Positions 46,271 through 55,769 are shown, counted from the stretch's first letter. The stretch: 64,000 bases of DNA from Durusdinium trenchii (GCA_963970005.1 CAXAMN010013980.1:1-64000), one strand, 5' to 3'. Notes: generated from the sequence alone by a model not told the origin. Translations and numbers: made by a program.

Positions 46271-46724
46271 TGGATCCCCCAAACCCCGTGATATAGTAGA
46301 AATGCCCTTTGTTACTAGCAGTTTCTTGTTACTACTAGTACGGCCAGGAGCTAGGTTCGTAGCATCCTTGCTCCGTTCGTAGAAATGCCCGTTGCTCCGT
46401 TCGTAGCTTCATGTGATTCCAAACCAGAACGCCCCAACTGAGTAAGTGAACTCGGTCTGTGCCTGTTTCGACCGGTTGGCTGCTCTGTGCAGCTCGTGCA
46501 GCTCCGGCTTTCAGATCGGTCTGGACGGGGGCAACCTGGTTCACGGGCATCATCGCCCATTGGAATACGGTAGATGTCACGCCAAAGGCGGTTTCTAAAT
46601 GTTTCTATGAGCCACAACCTCAACCACCGACACTGTGAGAGAAAACACGTCACACATGAACTGCTATGGTCTGACCATGATCGAATCCATGAACCACCCA
46701 GTCATTCTCCCCATCCAGACCCGT

Positions 46725-46819
46725 GCGCGCAGCTACTCCAAACGTTTGCTTCAATCTGAGCGGAATGCATCTCCGTCAGCAGCTGCAGGGTCATGGGCCA
46801 AGCATCCACCTCAGCTGCT
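46725..46819 (-). CDS. PPR gene B exon (first after the LINE)
   Basis: The exon starts after CTTCGTCCCAG|A and reads AAEVDAWPMTLQLLTEMHSA then QIEANVWSSCA, a good PPR repeat (W, LQLL, M, then the start of the next motif). It lies only about 190 bp beyond the 3' end of the LINE, which therefore sits in the intron between this exon and the one at 53,645-53,783. Confidence 0.55.
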
Positions 46820-46995
46820 CTGGGACGAAGAGAGGCGAGAGGTGTCCTTTCGCCAATTCCGGTCTCGGTCTGAGCAGCTCAACATGTCAGCATCATACAT
46901 ACACATGTAACGAGCAAAGCATATATACATTGTATAATTACATACATATTCATATTCATATATAATATACACATGTATTAATGCTCATATTGATG

Positions 46996-47011
46996 TATGC
47001 ACTTTATATTT
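46996..47011 (+). repeat. LINE target-site duplication, 3' side
   Basis: TATGCACTTTATATTT here is identical to 53,512-53,527. On the minus strand it directly follows the A-run that ends the LINE. Confidence 0.85.
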
Positions 47012-47053
47012 TTTTTGTCCGGCTCTTTTCGATCTGCAAGGACGAAGTTGGAC

Positions 47054-47560
47054 TCATGCCAACATTTGTCGAAGGTCACCAAAGTGGTGGACTTGGCAAG
47101 GACCTCGAAGCTTGCTGGTGAGCTGAATCTCATTGTTCCTGAACTTGGCCTTCTCGTGGCATCGTTCACATTCGACCTGTTGGCTGCTTCTGGACATCTG
47201 ATGGGAGGGATGTCCCAGCCACAGATGTGGCTCAAGAGGTCCATGGTGACACACTTCTCCCAAGAATCTGTTGAAAGATTCCTCTCCAGCTCTTGCAAGC
47301 ACGTAGCTCCGGCACAGCGTACCTGGTCTAGGATCTCCTTGACTGTCGATGAGATCATGGATGATCTCGAAGCGGGTCTTCTTGCCTCGTTTGACGGGCC
47401 CAAGCACGGAGCGCGCAGGCCCTCCTGTAGCTCCTTAAGCAAAGACTTGGTGTGGAACCTCTGACGGCAGAGGGAGCATTGCACTCCGGACCTGAATGGA
47501 GTCCATTGGTGCCCTGTGTCAGAGGCGTCCTGCAAGAAGCTGTTCAAGAGGGCACGCTTC
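47054..47560 (-). pseudogene. LINE ORF2 C-terminus: two zinc-finger-like units
   Basis: The first unit is WTPFRSGVQCSLCRQRF (C-x2-C, with a later conserved C) in the frame that enters from 48,141. A frameshift near 47,400 leads to the second unit, HPSHQM then VECERCHEKAKFRN and a closing LRGPC. The HPSH...C-x2-C...PC layout is typical of the C-termini of dinoflagellate LINE proteins as I know them. The natural stop appears to be at 47,054, leaving a 3' UTR of about 40 bp before the A-run. The alternative frame stays open past the element end to 46,978. Confidence 0.6.
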
Positions 47561-47969
47561 TGCTGAACCAGGGGCACTTTGACCGGAGCTTCTGGAGAGG
47601 GTTTGGTGTGCAGGAAGTGGTCCTTGCAGCGAAGAAGGATGTCCATCCGGGTGCCTGCCACACTCAAAACATCTCGTGTGTCTTCGTCGATGTGCCGTTG
47701 GAGGTCCATGATATCATCTGGACGTGCCAGCAGGGCAGCTTGATCGGCCTTCGATTGCGTGTCCTTTTGGAAGGCTCGTCGATTGGGATTGGAGTCAATC
47801 TCCTTGCGGTCAAAGAGGAGCAATCTCACTTGGTCGAAGTCTTCATGTTCCAGGCCCTGACTGAGATCAGGAAATCTCTCATGTGCTGCCATGAAAGCCC
47901 AGCTCTTCCAAATGCTGTGCTGGAAGACCACGACATGGACTTTGTCCCTGATGTGTAGGGATAGGTGTT

Positions 47970-48345
47970 TCAGTCCGTAACCTCGTGGCCTTGCCCGGAC
48001 AGATGCCCGTGAAGGAGCCGACCCTCTCTTTGGTGAAGACATGGTGTATGCAAATAGCAAAGGCAAAACGTTGGTGTCGGCGCCGCTGCCAAAGAGACAG
48101 CGTGGCCCGAAGGCAAATTGCAGGTCTCCATGTTGGCCCACAAGCCTTCGCCGTTGAAGGTGGCCATGCCCCCATCCGGGATGTAGAAGATGGACTGGGT
48201 CATTCCACGGTTCCAGAGCTCTGGTTCAGAGTTGGCGTGAATGCGCTCTCTCCATTGATCCGGAAGTGGTCGAACACGGCCTTCCCAAAAGCTGCACTCC
48301 TTCAAAGAAGGTGAGTGAAGGTGAGATCGACATCACAGAGCGGGC
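47970..48345 (-). pseudogene. LINE ORF2: CPLC zinc motif and possible RNase H remnant
   Basis: One frame gives DGKCPLCDVDLTFTHLL (C-x2-C and His). After a frame change comes EC-x-FWEGRVRPLPDQWRER, then IFYIPDGGMATFNGEGLWAN. The latter could be the first strand of an RNase H fold (usually a T-D-G-S/G) with Thr changed to Pro, but the remaining RNase H motifs are not visible, so this is tentative. Confidence 0.4.
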
Positions 48346-49061
48346 ACTTGCCATCTTGTCCGTGCAAGGTGCCTGCTTGTGGCAATCCTGTCCGAGGTGG
48401 TCTTCTGCAGGGTTTTGCTGACTGTCCAATCGAGCTTCCTCTCGATGTCTTGGCAGCCAGTGTATCTGGTCAAGCGCAAAAGGCGTTGCCACTGGAATTC
48501 CTCAATCAGCTTGTGCTGTATCTCAGGCCAGAGGGCTTCAAGGCTGATGATGCAGTCCGGGATGCCACCATAGCCAACCCGCTTCCACTCCTTGCCATTG
48601 GAGATGTCAAAGTCATAGTCTAGCAGATAGGCTTGTAAAGCTTGAAGCGGGCCAGTGACAACCTGCCAACGATACTTGGCCTTCTGAAGCTGATCAAGAG
48701 CGCCGTTCCAGCTGATCCAGAAGAGGTGTTGGGCACTTGCATCAAAGGAATGGAGGACCCTCCAGACCGTGTGGATGTGCTGAAGGATGATAGAGTCCCC
48801 AGGGTCACTCTTGTCCTGATGCATATCAAAGACCACATCTACTGATCCCGTGCGCTGCAAGCCCAAGCCTCTGGCGGCCATGACCCGAAGTTGTTGCCGT
48901 CTTTGTGGAGCTAATCCGTTGGCTTGAGCCCCCCAACTCATCACCGGATGGACTGCTCCACGATGTAGCCTGTACTTGATGGCCGTGCCCAGTTTGAGGC
49001 GCATCATGATGCCTGCTCGTCCTCTCCCCTTAAGGAACCGCTTCTTGATCTGGGTGACCCG
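48333..49061 (-). pseudogene. LINE ORF2: reverse transcriptase thumb/connection
   Basis: An open frame of about 240 codons starts VTQIKKRFLKG just after the in-frame TGA at 49,062-49,064 and is in the same frame as the WVDD segment. It contains PVMSWGAQANGLAPQRRQQL, as expected for the region after RT motif E in LINEs, followed by a long helical stretch. It ends at a stop at 48,333 where a one-base shift restores the CPLC motif. Confidence 0.65.
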
Positions 49062-49457
49062 TCACCGTTTGGTATTGGTGGCATCGATGCCCAGGTCTCG
49101 GAGGACATTGTGGTGTTGTGGATCTCCAGGTTGCAGCAAGGCATCTAAGGCTTTGGCAGCTTCTTTGCTGCTGGTGAGGAAGCCGGTCTTGTCCGTGTTC
49201 AGCTTCAAGCCCGCTTCATTGAGATGACGTTGCAAGGTGCGGAAGGCCATCACAGCTTCTCTGGCAGCATAGTCAGGGTCTGTGCCTTTGATGTTGAAGG
49301 ACACGTCGTCGACCCAAGTCTGGAGCAGCACAGCAGGATGCTCTGCTACCAAAGAGCGGAGAGGTTTGAAGAGCACCAGTTTGGCTATGGCATATGGCAG
49401 GTGCTTGAGGGCAGCCCTGCAGGATCCCATTCTGATAGTACTTGGGATGACCAGCAA
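49062..49457 (-). pseudogene. LINE RT, motifs C to E
   Basis: This contains LQTWVDDVSF (catalytic box C; WVDD in place of the more usual YADD/YVDD), LNEAGLKLNTDKTGFL (motif D-like) and VLRDLGID (motif E). The two Asp of the active site are intact. The frame is shifted relative to the upstream RT segment and ends at a TGA that replaces what looks like an Arg CGA (K-R-[stop]-R-V-T-Q). Confidence 0.8.
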
Positions 49458-50112
49458 TGCCTTCAGCTTGAATCAACCTTGGGCCCGTGTAAAGGTCGAG
49501 GGCCAGCTTGAGGTGGAGGGGAGGGTACTCAAGCTCCCTTGCAGGCTCAATGAGGTGATCGAGCTGGACCGTGTCGTAGAAACAAGTCAGGTCCGCAAGG
49601 CAGGTGACAGTGTGGATGCCCTGGTGCTTGCCAATCTCTGCTTTGAGCATGCGACCAACTGCAATGGACAGGCAGTCTTTGTGTGGCCGAGCGTGATCCC
49701 ACGGCATGTCTGTGTCCAGACCAAGCTGCCATTTCTGAAGGTCATACTTGCGGTAAGAGTTCCATAGCCTGTAGAGACACGATGTCAAAGCAATGGGTCG
49801 TTCAATGCGCTCGCTTTTGGGAATCATCACAATGTTGGTGTGCCTCATCTGCAAAGGTAACTCAGCTTCTTGTTCCATCTCAGTGAGGAGCTGAGCCAGG
49901 CGTTCGACTGCTGGATATGGCAAATGCCGTAGGAAGTCATAGGAGATGCCATCTGGACCGGCCGCCTTGTTGGGAAGTTTCCTCATGATCTTCTGCAGCA
50001 AGCTGGAGTCGATGGCTTTGTGTTGAAGAGCGTGAGCTTGGGCTTCACGGCGGAGGTCGGCCAGGCCTCTGATCTGGAGAGGTCCTTCTAAGGTTTCCAT
50101 ATTGCCCCCCAC
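49273..50112 (-). pseudogene. LINE RT, motifs 0 to B
   Basis: Residue numbers are within this 279-codon frame: PNKAAGPDGISYDFLRHLP (47-65, fingers), HTNIVMIPKSERIERPIALT (91-110), TCLADLTCFYDTVQLDHL (170-187, motif A with its catalytic Asp), QNGILQGCPQAP (227-238, motif B). After motif B the frame is lost and continues in the 49,062-49,457 frame. A typical LINE-type reverse transcriptase palm, used for target-primed reverse transcription. Confidence 0.9.
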
Positions 50113-50266
50113 TGTTGCTCTCTGGCCTCAGTGCGCATGGAGGGAGGGAGACTTTGGAAAGGCCGCTGCCAAGCATGGTCCTTTTGACGAAGGCTGCGGA
50201 AGAGACCGCGGAGACCTTTGTCGTGGGCTTTCTCCAACCATTCCCTGAACTCATGATTGGTGGCAC

Positions 50267-50632
50267 TCAACATCTGCTGTTGAGCAAGATCTTGTTCATG
50301 TTGGATGATCTGCTGAATGCTGGAGGGAAGTTGGGTGCCCCCGAAAATCCATTTGAGCAGCTGTTCCTCAGGTGGTTTTGATCCAGCTCCAAGGAGGCAT
50401 GCTGAGGGATGCGTTTGATCATGTCCTTGAGGTCCTCTAAAATGCCTGGATAACGCCCATGGCAGGCCAGGTTGAGGCGGATGCCCATCTTCTCCCAGAA
50501 AGCCGCACTGCCCTTCTTCCAGACTCTAGGTTTGGAGGAACTGGCCAAGGGAGCCGTGTAGAGCTTGACTTGGGACCCTCGGCCAGCAACCGGTTTGTGG
50601 AGGTGCTGCGTGAGGTATTTCTCGATGCCCAT
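50267..50632 (-). pseudogene. LINE linker between endonuclease and RT
   Basis: An open frame of 121 codons includes KKGSAAFWEKMGIRLNLACH and ILEDLKDMIKRIPQHASLEL, a helical linker with no catalytic motif. The following frame near 50,088-50,266 (ATNHEFREWLEKAHDKGLRG, then LFRSLRQKDHAWQRPFQS) leads into the RT. Frame changes again mark decay. Confidence 0.55.
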
Positions 50633-50699
50633 CGAGCAAGGTCTGAGCCCAAGCCCGTGATGGTCTGTCCCAACATCATGAAGGGGCCGTCATCCTCCG

Positions 50700-51126
50700 C
50701 GTAACTGGTCCAAAGATGCTCAGGGCTGTAGTTCCTGGAGATGGGAGGAAACCGCTGAAGCTGCAACACAGGGAGAGCAGCATGTGCACAGTCCATCTGA
50801 AGGGCGAGGGCACAATGAGGTTTCCAGGCGCTTCCCAGTTGGCTTCGAGCCTGAGGGAGCCAGCAATGGCCGTGGAGGCGAGAATGAAATCCAGGTGGCT
50901 GCCCTGCAACGTAGTGGGACCCGAAGTGGCAATGATCTGCGCCTTGAACTTGCTCGGAATGGTGGTGGCGGCCAGGTCAGCTGGTGCATTTTGCCAGTCG
51001 CCTCCAATAATGAAGGGCGCTTGAAGGTGATAGCATGATGGTGTCTCCCTGGCCCCAGACCCAATCCTGAACTTTCTTGCCAAAGGAGGTGACATTGCTG
51101 AAGGAGATGTGAAGGGTTTCCTGGCA
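50700..51126 (-). pseudogene. LINE AP-type endonuclease, internally deleted
   Basis: The N-terminal strand ETLHISFSNVTSFGKKVQDW is in the same frame as the USP segment, separated from it by one TGA (51,127-51,129). Immediately after GDTIML the sequence jumps to PFIIGGDWQNAP (the conserved G-D-W-N-type strand) and then GSHLDFILAS, and in another frame PHCALALQMD. The stretch that normally carries the catalytic Glu (Q-E-x-H) is missing, about 80-100 residues by comparison with family length. The endonuclease of this copy is therefore inactive. Confidence 0.7.
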
Positions 51127-51897
51127 TCACCTGAGTCGTTTGGCCTCTGTGCCAGTAAGCTCCATGGCTGTGTCAGTGACCATGGCGTCAGTGGGGGCCA
51201 AGGTCAACCACACCTGTGATATCTCCGCTTGTTGCTGCGGGGTCAGTTTGGCCAGAGGGACCGGGTAGACGTTGTCATCAGCCAACCAATAGACATTGTT
51301 GAGCGCCAAAATGGCTTGGTAATGTCCATTTTCATGGGTGGCTCCCTGGTGCAGAACGAGTCCAACTACCTGATAGGTGGCATAGTGGACATTCTCCCCG
51401 TCCTCCGAGAATGGGATGTGGACGTTGGTCTGGATCGTCAGCTCACTGTGGTGCTTGGTCCAGGTGCCTTCAAGGAGAGCTGATCTCTGCAGGTTCAAGA
51501 CCAGCCCGCCCGGTGAGCCATAGAGGAATTGACCTCTTCCTTCATCAGCCCAGAGATTGATCAAGGTGTCCAGTGTGGTCGGACCTTGACTCTCGGGGAA
51601 CAGGATGTTGAAAGGGAATTGCTCCCGCTCCTCCGTGTGGCCTCGTTCACTGCGGTGAAAGAACCAGCCAGCAAAGAAAGTGCTTCTGGAGTAGGCCCAG
51701 ACAGCTTGTAAGAAATCAGCAGCATCTGCTTGGTCTTCATGACCGAATTGGGGCCATATGGAGGACATGTCTTGCATGTCAGAGAGAAGTTGCGGTTCAC
51801 CGCTGGCCAGGCATTGGCGGGCGGCAGCTTGAGTGCGTCCCCAGGCCTGAATCATGTCATCTGCATAGGCCCCGTCCAGCACCAGCACCTCTGGCAT
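51127..51897 (-). pseudogene. LINE-encoded USP-like (C19) domain, His/Asp half
   Basis: This frame has EDQADAADFLQAVWAY, the Q-x-D-A-x-E/D-F-L box of ubiquitin-specific proteases. It then has YQVVGLVLHQGATHENGHYQ with the catalytic His in GHY, and NNVYWLADDNVYPV with the W...DD pair that supplies the third catalytic residue. These features, in this order and spacing, define the peptidase C19 (UCH/USP) fold. USPs cleave ubiquitin from substrates; here the enzyme is part of a retrotransposon polyprotein, fused ahead of the endonuclease with a single TGA between them. The catalytic Cys box lies in the adjacent frame at 51,899-51,901. Confidence 0.75.
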
Positions 51898-52507
51898 AGC
51901 ACAGGTTCCTGGGGTTTTGCAGGATCGTGGTCAAGCACTGAGAGATGATGAAGATGTTTGAAACATTGTGGTCTCCATCTCCTTGGACACTGAGGTGTCT
52001 CTGGACGACATTTTGCATGAGGAGCTGTTGGCCTCCTTGAGAAGTGGGATTGCGGCCATAGCTCTGGCAAGTGCGGATCCTATCCTTGCTGCAAAGGTCA
52101 AAAAGACCTCGTTGTTCAAAAGTCAAAACATCCTCATCGTCCATGATGAGAATCTGGGCCAAGGACGTGACAGCTGAGGTCCCGTATCTAACAGTCTCCC
52201 GTGGGAGCTGTTCAGAGGTAGAAGAGCACGGTGCCTCAGCTGCCGGTCGTAGATGGCCTGGGTCGCCTGCAGGCGCCCCCCCCAAGACCTTGAGCTTCGT
52301 CAAGGAAAGTCGTTGAGGCCCATAGCCGCCCGAGGAAGAAGAGCGGCCCGTGCTTGAGCCTGAAAAGTCAGTGAAGTCAACCATGAATGCATTTCCCCTG
52401 CAAGATGGCTGACTGAGTCCCCGGTCATGAACTGAAAGGCATGACTGCGTTCCCAAAGAGTCAGATGAGGCCTGGATAGGAGGCCTCGAGACTGGCGTGC
52501 TACCCAC
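51857..52507 (-). pseudogene. LINE ORF2 N-terminus with USP Cys box
   Basis: This minus-strand frame of 216 codons begins with Ser/Pro/Gly-rich sequence and ends with LTTILQNPRNLCYARG. QNPRNLCYA fits the USP Cys box (N-x-G-N-x-C-Y-x-N), with the presumed catalytic Cys codon at 51,899-51,901. The frame then breaks, and the rest of the domain continues in the 51,127-51,897 frame. The first ~110 residues look disordered. The true ORF2 start is not clear: the frame opens near the end of ORF1, possibly with overlap. Confidence 0.6.
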
Positions 52508-53379
52508 ACGATCCGTTTGACATCAACTCCGTCTTGCGTCGTTTTGCTTCTTCATCCATGGCTGCTGCATCTGCCGGAGGACGTTTCAACATGACGCTCA
52601 GTTGATCCTTTTGCTCTTGGCTCAAGTTGACTCCAAGGGTCGAAATGAACCCTGCTACTGCCTCCGGCATAGAGTCTGGCATCTCAGTGTCGAGAGGCTG
52701 CAAGGCTCCTGTGCCTTGGGAGGAGCTAACTTTGGTCAGATAGGCCGTGCTGACGTTCGTGAGGGTAGACTGTTCCTGCTCTAGTCGGCTCTGCAGAGAC
52801 TTCATCTCATCAAGAAGTTCTTGGTAGAGTTTCTTTGTGTTGTCAAATCTTCTGCTGCAGAGCTTGCTTCTTGAGTGACAAATCTCGCAAGGTCGTCACT
52901 TGTTGTTTGAGCCTCGAAGCCATGTCCTTCTCAGTCTCTGGCTGCGGTTTGGTCAGACGTTCCACAAGTTCTTTCACTGGGGCTGGAAGGCTAGCCATGT
53001 TCTCTTTGAGAACTGATTGAAGATCCGGTTCATCGACCTTGGGTGAAGGGTCAATGCCAAGCTGAATCAGCTTGGAGCGCATGCCTTCATCCAATGATGA
53101 CCACGCAGGGGCCAGGATGTCAGCAGCCGACTGTTCAAGTTTGGCCGGGCGTGGTGCCTTGCTGACCGGGAGACCTGGCGGAGGTGTCACTCGTCTGCGA
53201 GTGTTCTTCCATGAAGCTGGTGGTTTGGCTGTGGCTTTGGCGAATCCTTGTGCCGGCTGTTGCCATGGAGTGGAGCACTTCCGGCAAACATAGTGAGGTT
53301 GAATTCGATCTTCCCAGATCCAATTGCCACAATCCTTGGAGCTGCAGCCTTGGTAAGCGCGAAAGGATGGCCAGCCCAT
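52500..53379 (-). pseudogene. LINE ORF1: zinc ribbon plus coiled coil
   Basis: The start is the ATG at 53,377-53,379 (MGWPSFRAYQGCSSKDCGNW). Two Cys pairs (C-x4-C, then C-R-K-C followed by S-T-P-W) form a zinc ribbon, typical of dinoflagellate LINE ORF1 proteins in my recollection. A basic Pro-rich linker follows, then a coiled coil (TTLRDLSLKKQALQQK). A frameshift near 52,850 moves the frame to FDNTKKLYQELLDEMKSLQ and on to a stop at 52,500. Repaired in thought only, it would be about 290 residues. It is probably the RNA-binding chaperone-like protein of the element. Confidence 0.7.
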
Positions 53380-53503
53380 GATGAGGATCTGCCAGGGCAC
53401 CGTAGAGGTAGTCAAGGGCGGTCTCCTGGTCCTCGCAAAGTGTGAGCGTAGGTCCAGTGCCGTAGAGCTCCAAAGGGCCCTGTGCCCGAGCTTGAGCAGG
53501 AAA

Positions 53504-53511
53504 CTTGAGCC
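53504..53511 (-). other. spliced-leader relic at the LINE 5' end (GGCTCAAG)
   Basis: The dinoflagellate spliced leader ends ...TTTTGGCTCAAG. The last eight bases stand exactly between the target-site duplication and the LINE body. This suggests the integrated copy was made from a trans-spliced mRNA and that reverse transcription stopped inside the leader. Confidence 0.7.
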
Positions 53512-53527
53512 TATGCACTTTATATTT
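53512..53527 (+). repeat. LINE target-site duplication, 5' side
   Basis: TATGCACTTTATATTT, identical to 46,996-47,011. On the minus strand the LINE begins directly after it with GGCTCAAG. Confidence 0.85.
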
Positions 53528-53644
53528 GTAAATGAATATATATATATATATACAGCAATTTGATTGATTAATCGGTAGATAAGAACCAAACATATCTGAC
53601 AGTGCAAATCTCTCACGAAGATGTGTGAGACGGGCGCTTCACCA

Positions 53645-53783
53645 CCGGGCGGCGCGCTGGCACGCATGCTGGCGCCAAGGCACACAGGAGGTGATGGCCG
53701 TGCTGAATGTCACCACATCAGCTTGAAGCCCAAAGTCATCAAAGTTCTGCAGGATGGCATTTGCCACAGGCCAGCGGTTTCCC
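53645..53783 (-). CDS. PPR gene B exon (last before the LINE)
   Basis: The exon begins after ATCTGGCCAG|GGAAAC and reads NRWPVANAILQNFDDFGLQA then DVVTFSTAITSCVPWRQHAC, which is one PPR repeat boundary (helix 2 of one repeat, then D-V-V-T-F-S-T-A-I-T-S-C of the next). PPR proteins bind single-stranded RNA in organelles. The donor is probably GTGGTG near 53,644. Confidence 0.65.
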
Positions 53784-53934
53784 TGGCCAGATTGGCCAAA
53801 GAGTATGTCATAGCATGTCTACAGGTTGTGAAGGCAAGGATTGGCTTTAGGCAGCAGGCGGGAACTCGCTCAAATCAAATCCTCCATCCTGCAGGGTCAA
53901 CAGGTGACTCGTGACCTTACCCAAAAACAAACTA

Positions 53935-54034
53935 TGATGCCATGCATTGCCTTAAATGCACGCAACGCAGCATTGCAGGCCACCAGGTCAGGGGACATGC
54001 GTCTGCAAAGCTCTTCAAAGATCCGCAAGGTAAG
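53935..54034 (-). CDS. PPR gene B exon
   Basis: This follows TTTTGGCAG|CTTACC and reads LRIFEELCRRMSPDLVACNA then ALRAFKAMHG: helix end, 'PDLVACNAAL' repeat start and following helix of a PPR motif. Confidence 0.6.
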
Positions 54035-54639
54035 CTGCCAAAAGCCTGGAGCACTACGCAAACCTACTCACACCCATGGGAGGTAGGTCTTGAGTTGGCA
54101 TGTCCACCAGATTCGTTCCCCACGAGCTGCGGAACGCATTTACATACTGTACCAATCAAGCAAAAACTATCAAAAACTCTTCTTCGGGAGTTTGCGGGTG
54201 CTACTGAATGACTCAAGCCTGTCTTTGAATGAGTGGATGATCATTTGTTTAATATCTATTGTATGTTATTTCATGTCTATTTATGCACTCTTTTGTGCAC
54301 ACTAATTGTTCCAATGGTTTTCTGCACTACCAATAGGTGATTTGTTTCGGTTGGTCCTCAGCGGTACATCCTTGCCAAATCAAAACTATTTTTCGTCACT
54401 TGTGTCCACAAGTCCCATGTTTTGTTCCCTGTCCGCAGGTCTGGACCAAGGGGGTGGTCTGGGGTCGGCTCAGGTCTGTCCCTTCTGGGGTCGAAAGGAC
54501 CACCACTGACCGCCCCGGAATCGCAGGACGGGTGACGAGCTGGTTCATCTTAGCAACCCACTGCGAGCGACCCGACGTGGCCAAGTGGTTCATGGTTCGA
54601 CAGATTTCCCCAGAAATGACGTAAGAGCAAGCCACCAGC

Positions 54640-54745
54640 TTTGGCGCAAGCACTGATGACACCGCCGTAAACGATGATATCTGGCTGAAGTTGCTTCTCC
54701 TCAAGGGCCTCAAAAAGGAACAAAAGAAACAACGTCTCCCTCCCC
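54640..54745 (-). CDS. PPR gene B exon
   Basis: The frame reads LFLFEALEEKQLQPDIIVYG then GVISACAKAGGL. 'PDIIVYGGVISACAKAG' is a textbook PPR repeat start. Borders approximate. Confidence 0.65.
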
Positions 54746-55053
54746 AAAGCCCTGAACACCACCACGTCCCCAACTGGCACCGCTTCAGTGTCGGAAGCGG
54801 GGGCGAGCGTTCTTGTTTAAACTCCTCGTTTGGTGAGTGGACGTCGTCCACTTGGTGCGCCGATGGGTTCTTGACTCCGAGTCATGGTGAGAACGAGGAA
54901 CCTACCAAAGTGGTAAGCAGTGCCATGTTGATCTTTGTTGTCCGCTTCACCTTGTTTGACAGCCTGGTGGTTGTGCAAAGAAATTGCCATGAGCTTGACT
55001 CCCAGTAGCAACACCTCAGCTAGGCTTTCTAGGCATGTTCAGCAAAGGGCGAT

Positions 55054-55148
55054 CATCCGGCCTTGAAGCACGCCAATGCAGCTGCCCATTCGCTTGCAAC
55101 CTCACATGCATTGATGGCGCTGTTGTAGCTGATGAGATCAGGAGTCAC
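55054..55148 (-). CDS. PPR gene B exon
   Basis: The exon begins after TTCCAG|GTGACT and reads VTPDLISYNSAINACEVASE then WAAALACFKA. 'PDLISYNSAINAC...W..AL' is one complete PPR repeat. Confidence 0.75.
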
Positions 55149-55769
55149 CTGGAACGATCCGGCCACGAGGCAGGGAACCACGTCTCCGTCTTCACGATCC
55201 CGAACCAAAGAATGGTCTGGTGATTTCGAACCATTTTCCTCTACCATCCAGTGGTTTTGGGGCTTCATCATGTGGTTTAGTGGGGAGTAGCTCACCCGAA
55301 GGCAGGTGACCTCCGGGGAGGTGACCTGGAAAACGGCAGACCGCTCACGAGCTCCGGCATGGAGCTCTTGTGCACCTTGATTTTTGTGAGAAGAATTAGG
55401 AACAAGAAAATACTAGGAACAAAGGGCAGCGCTACTAGGAGCAAGAAGCTGCTAGCAGCTCCTGGCATTGCCACTAGGAACAAGAAGCTACTAGGAACAA
55501 AGGGCATCTTCAGAAGAACCTTAGGAAGTTTAAGAACCTATTCAATTGATACATGGATCTATCAATTGCACCCCAACAGCTGGACATCAAGTTGAAGTGG
55601 GGGTCTCACAACTGGTTCTACAGCAGCAGCCTCTTTGGCTAACAACGATCCGAAACTGCTCCGGCAACAGCATTTTGATGCATGTTGGGTACCAGTATGC
55701 TAGTACCAACCTAAATATCTCTACAGTACCTGATCGCCTTTCATCCTTAGTCTTGGACCCCTCCTGTAC

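Larger units (their letters stand above)
47012..53511 (-). mobile_element. 6.5-kb LINE, complete ends, inactive
   Basis: This is a non-LTR retrotransposon on the minus strand, 6,500 bp, bounded by a 16-bp target-site duplication and ending in a short A-run (GCCGGACAAAAA). The 5' end is GGCTCAAG, the last eight bases of the dinoflagellate spliced leader. Domain order from 5': ORF1 with zinc ribbon and coiled coil; ORF2 with a USP-like cysteine protease, AP-type endonuclease, reverse transcriptase, CPLC zinc motif, a possible RNase H remnant, and C-terminal zinc fingers. All parts are frame-disrupted and the endonuclease has an internal deletion, so this copy cannot move by itself. It sits in an intron of PPR gene B in sense orientation. 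Confidence 0.9.

Noticed and set aside
46978..48141. A single 387-codon minus-strand ORF as a stand-alone gene
   Set aside because: It lies inside the LINE. Its middle carries one zinc-finger unit, but the second unit (HPSH...CxxC) lies in another frame, and the ORF runs past the element's poly(A) into the target duplication.
51950..52000. VQGDGDH stretch read as an OTU-protease box
   Set aside because: The residue that should be the catalytic Cys is His, and the downstream boxes are of USP type; the Cys box is better placed at QNPRNLCYA.
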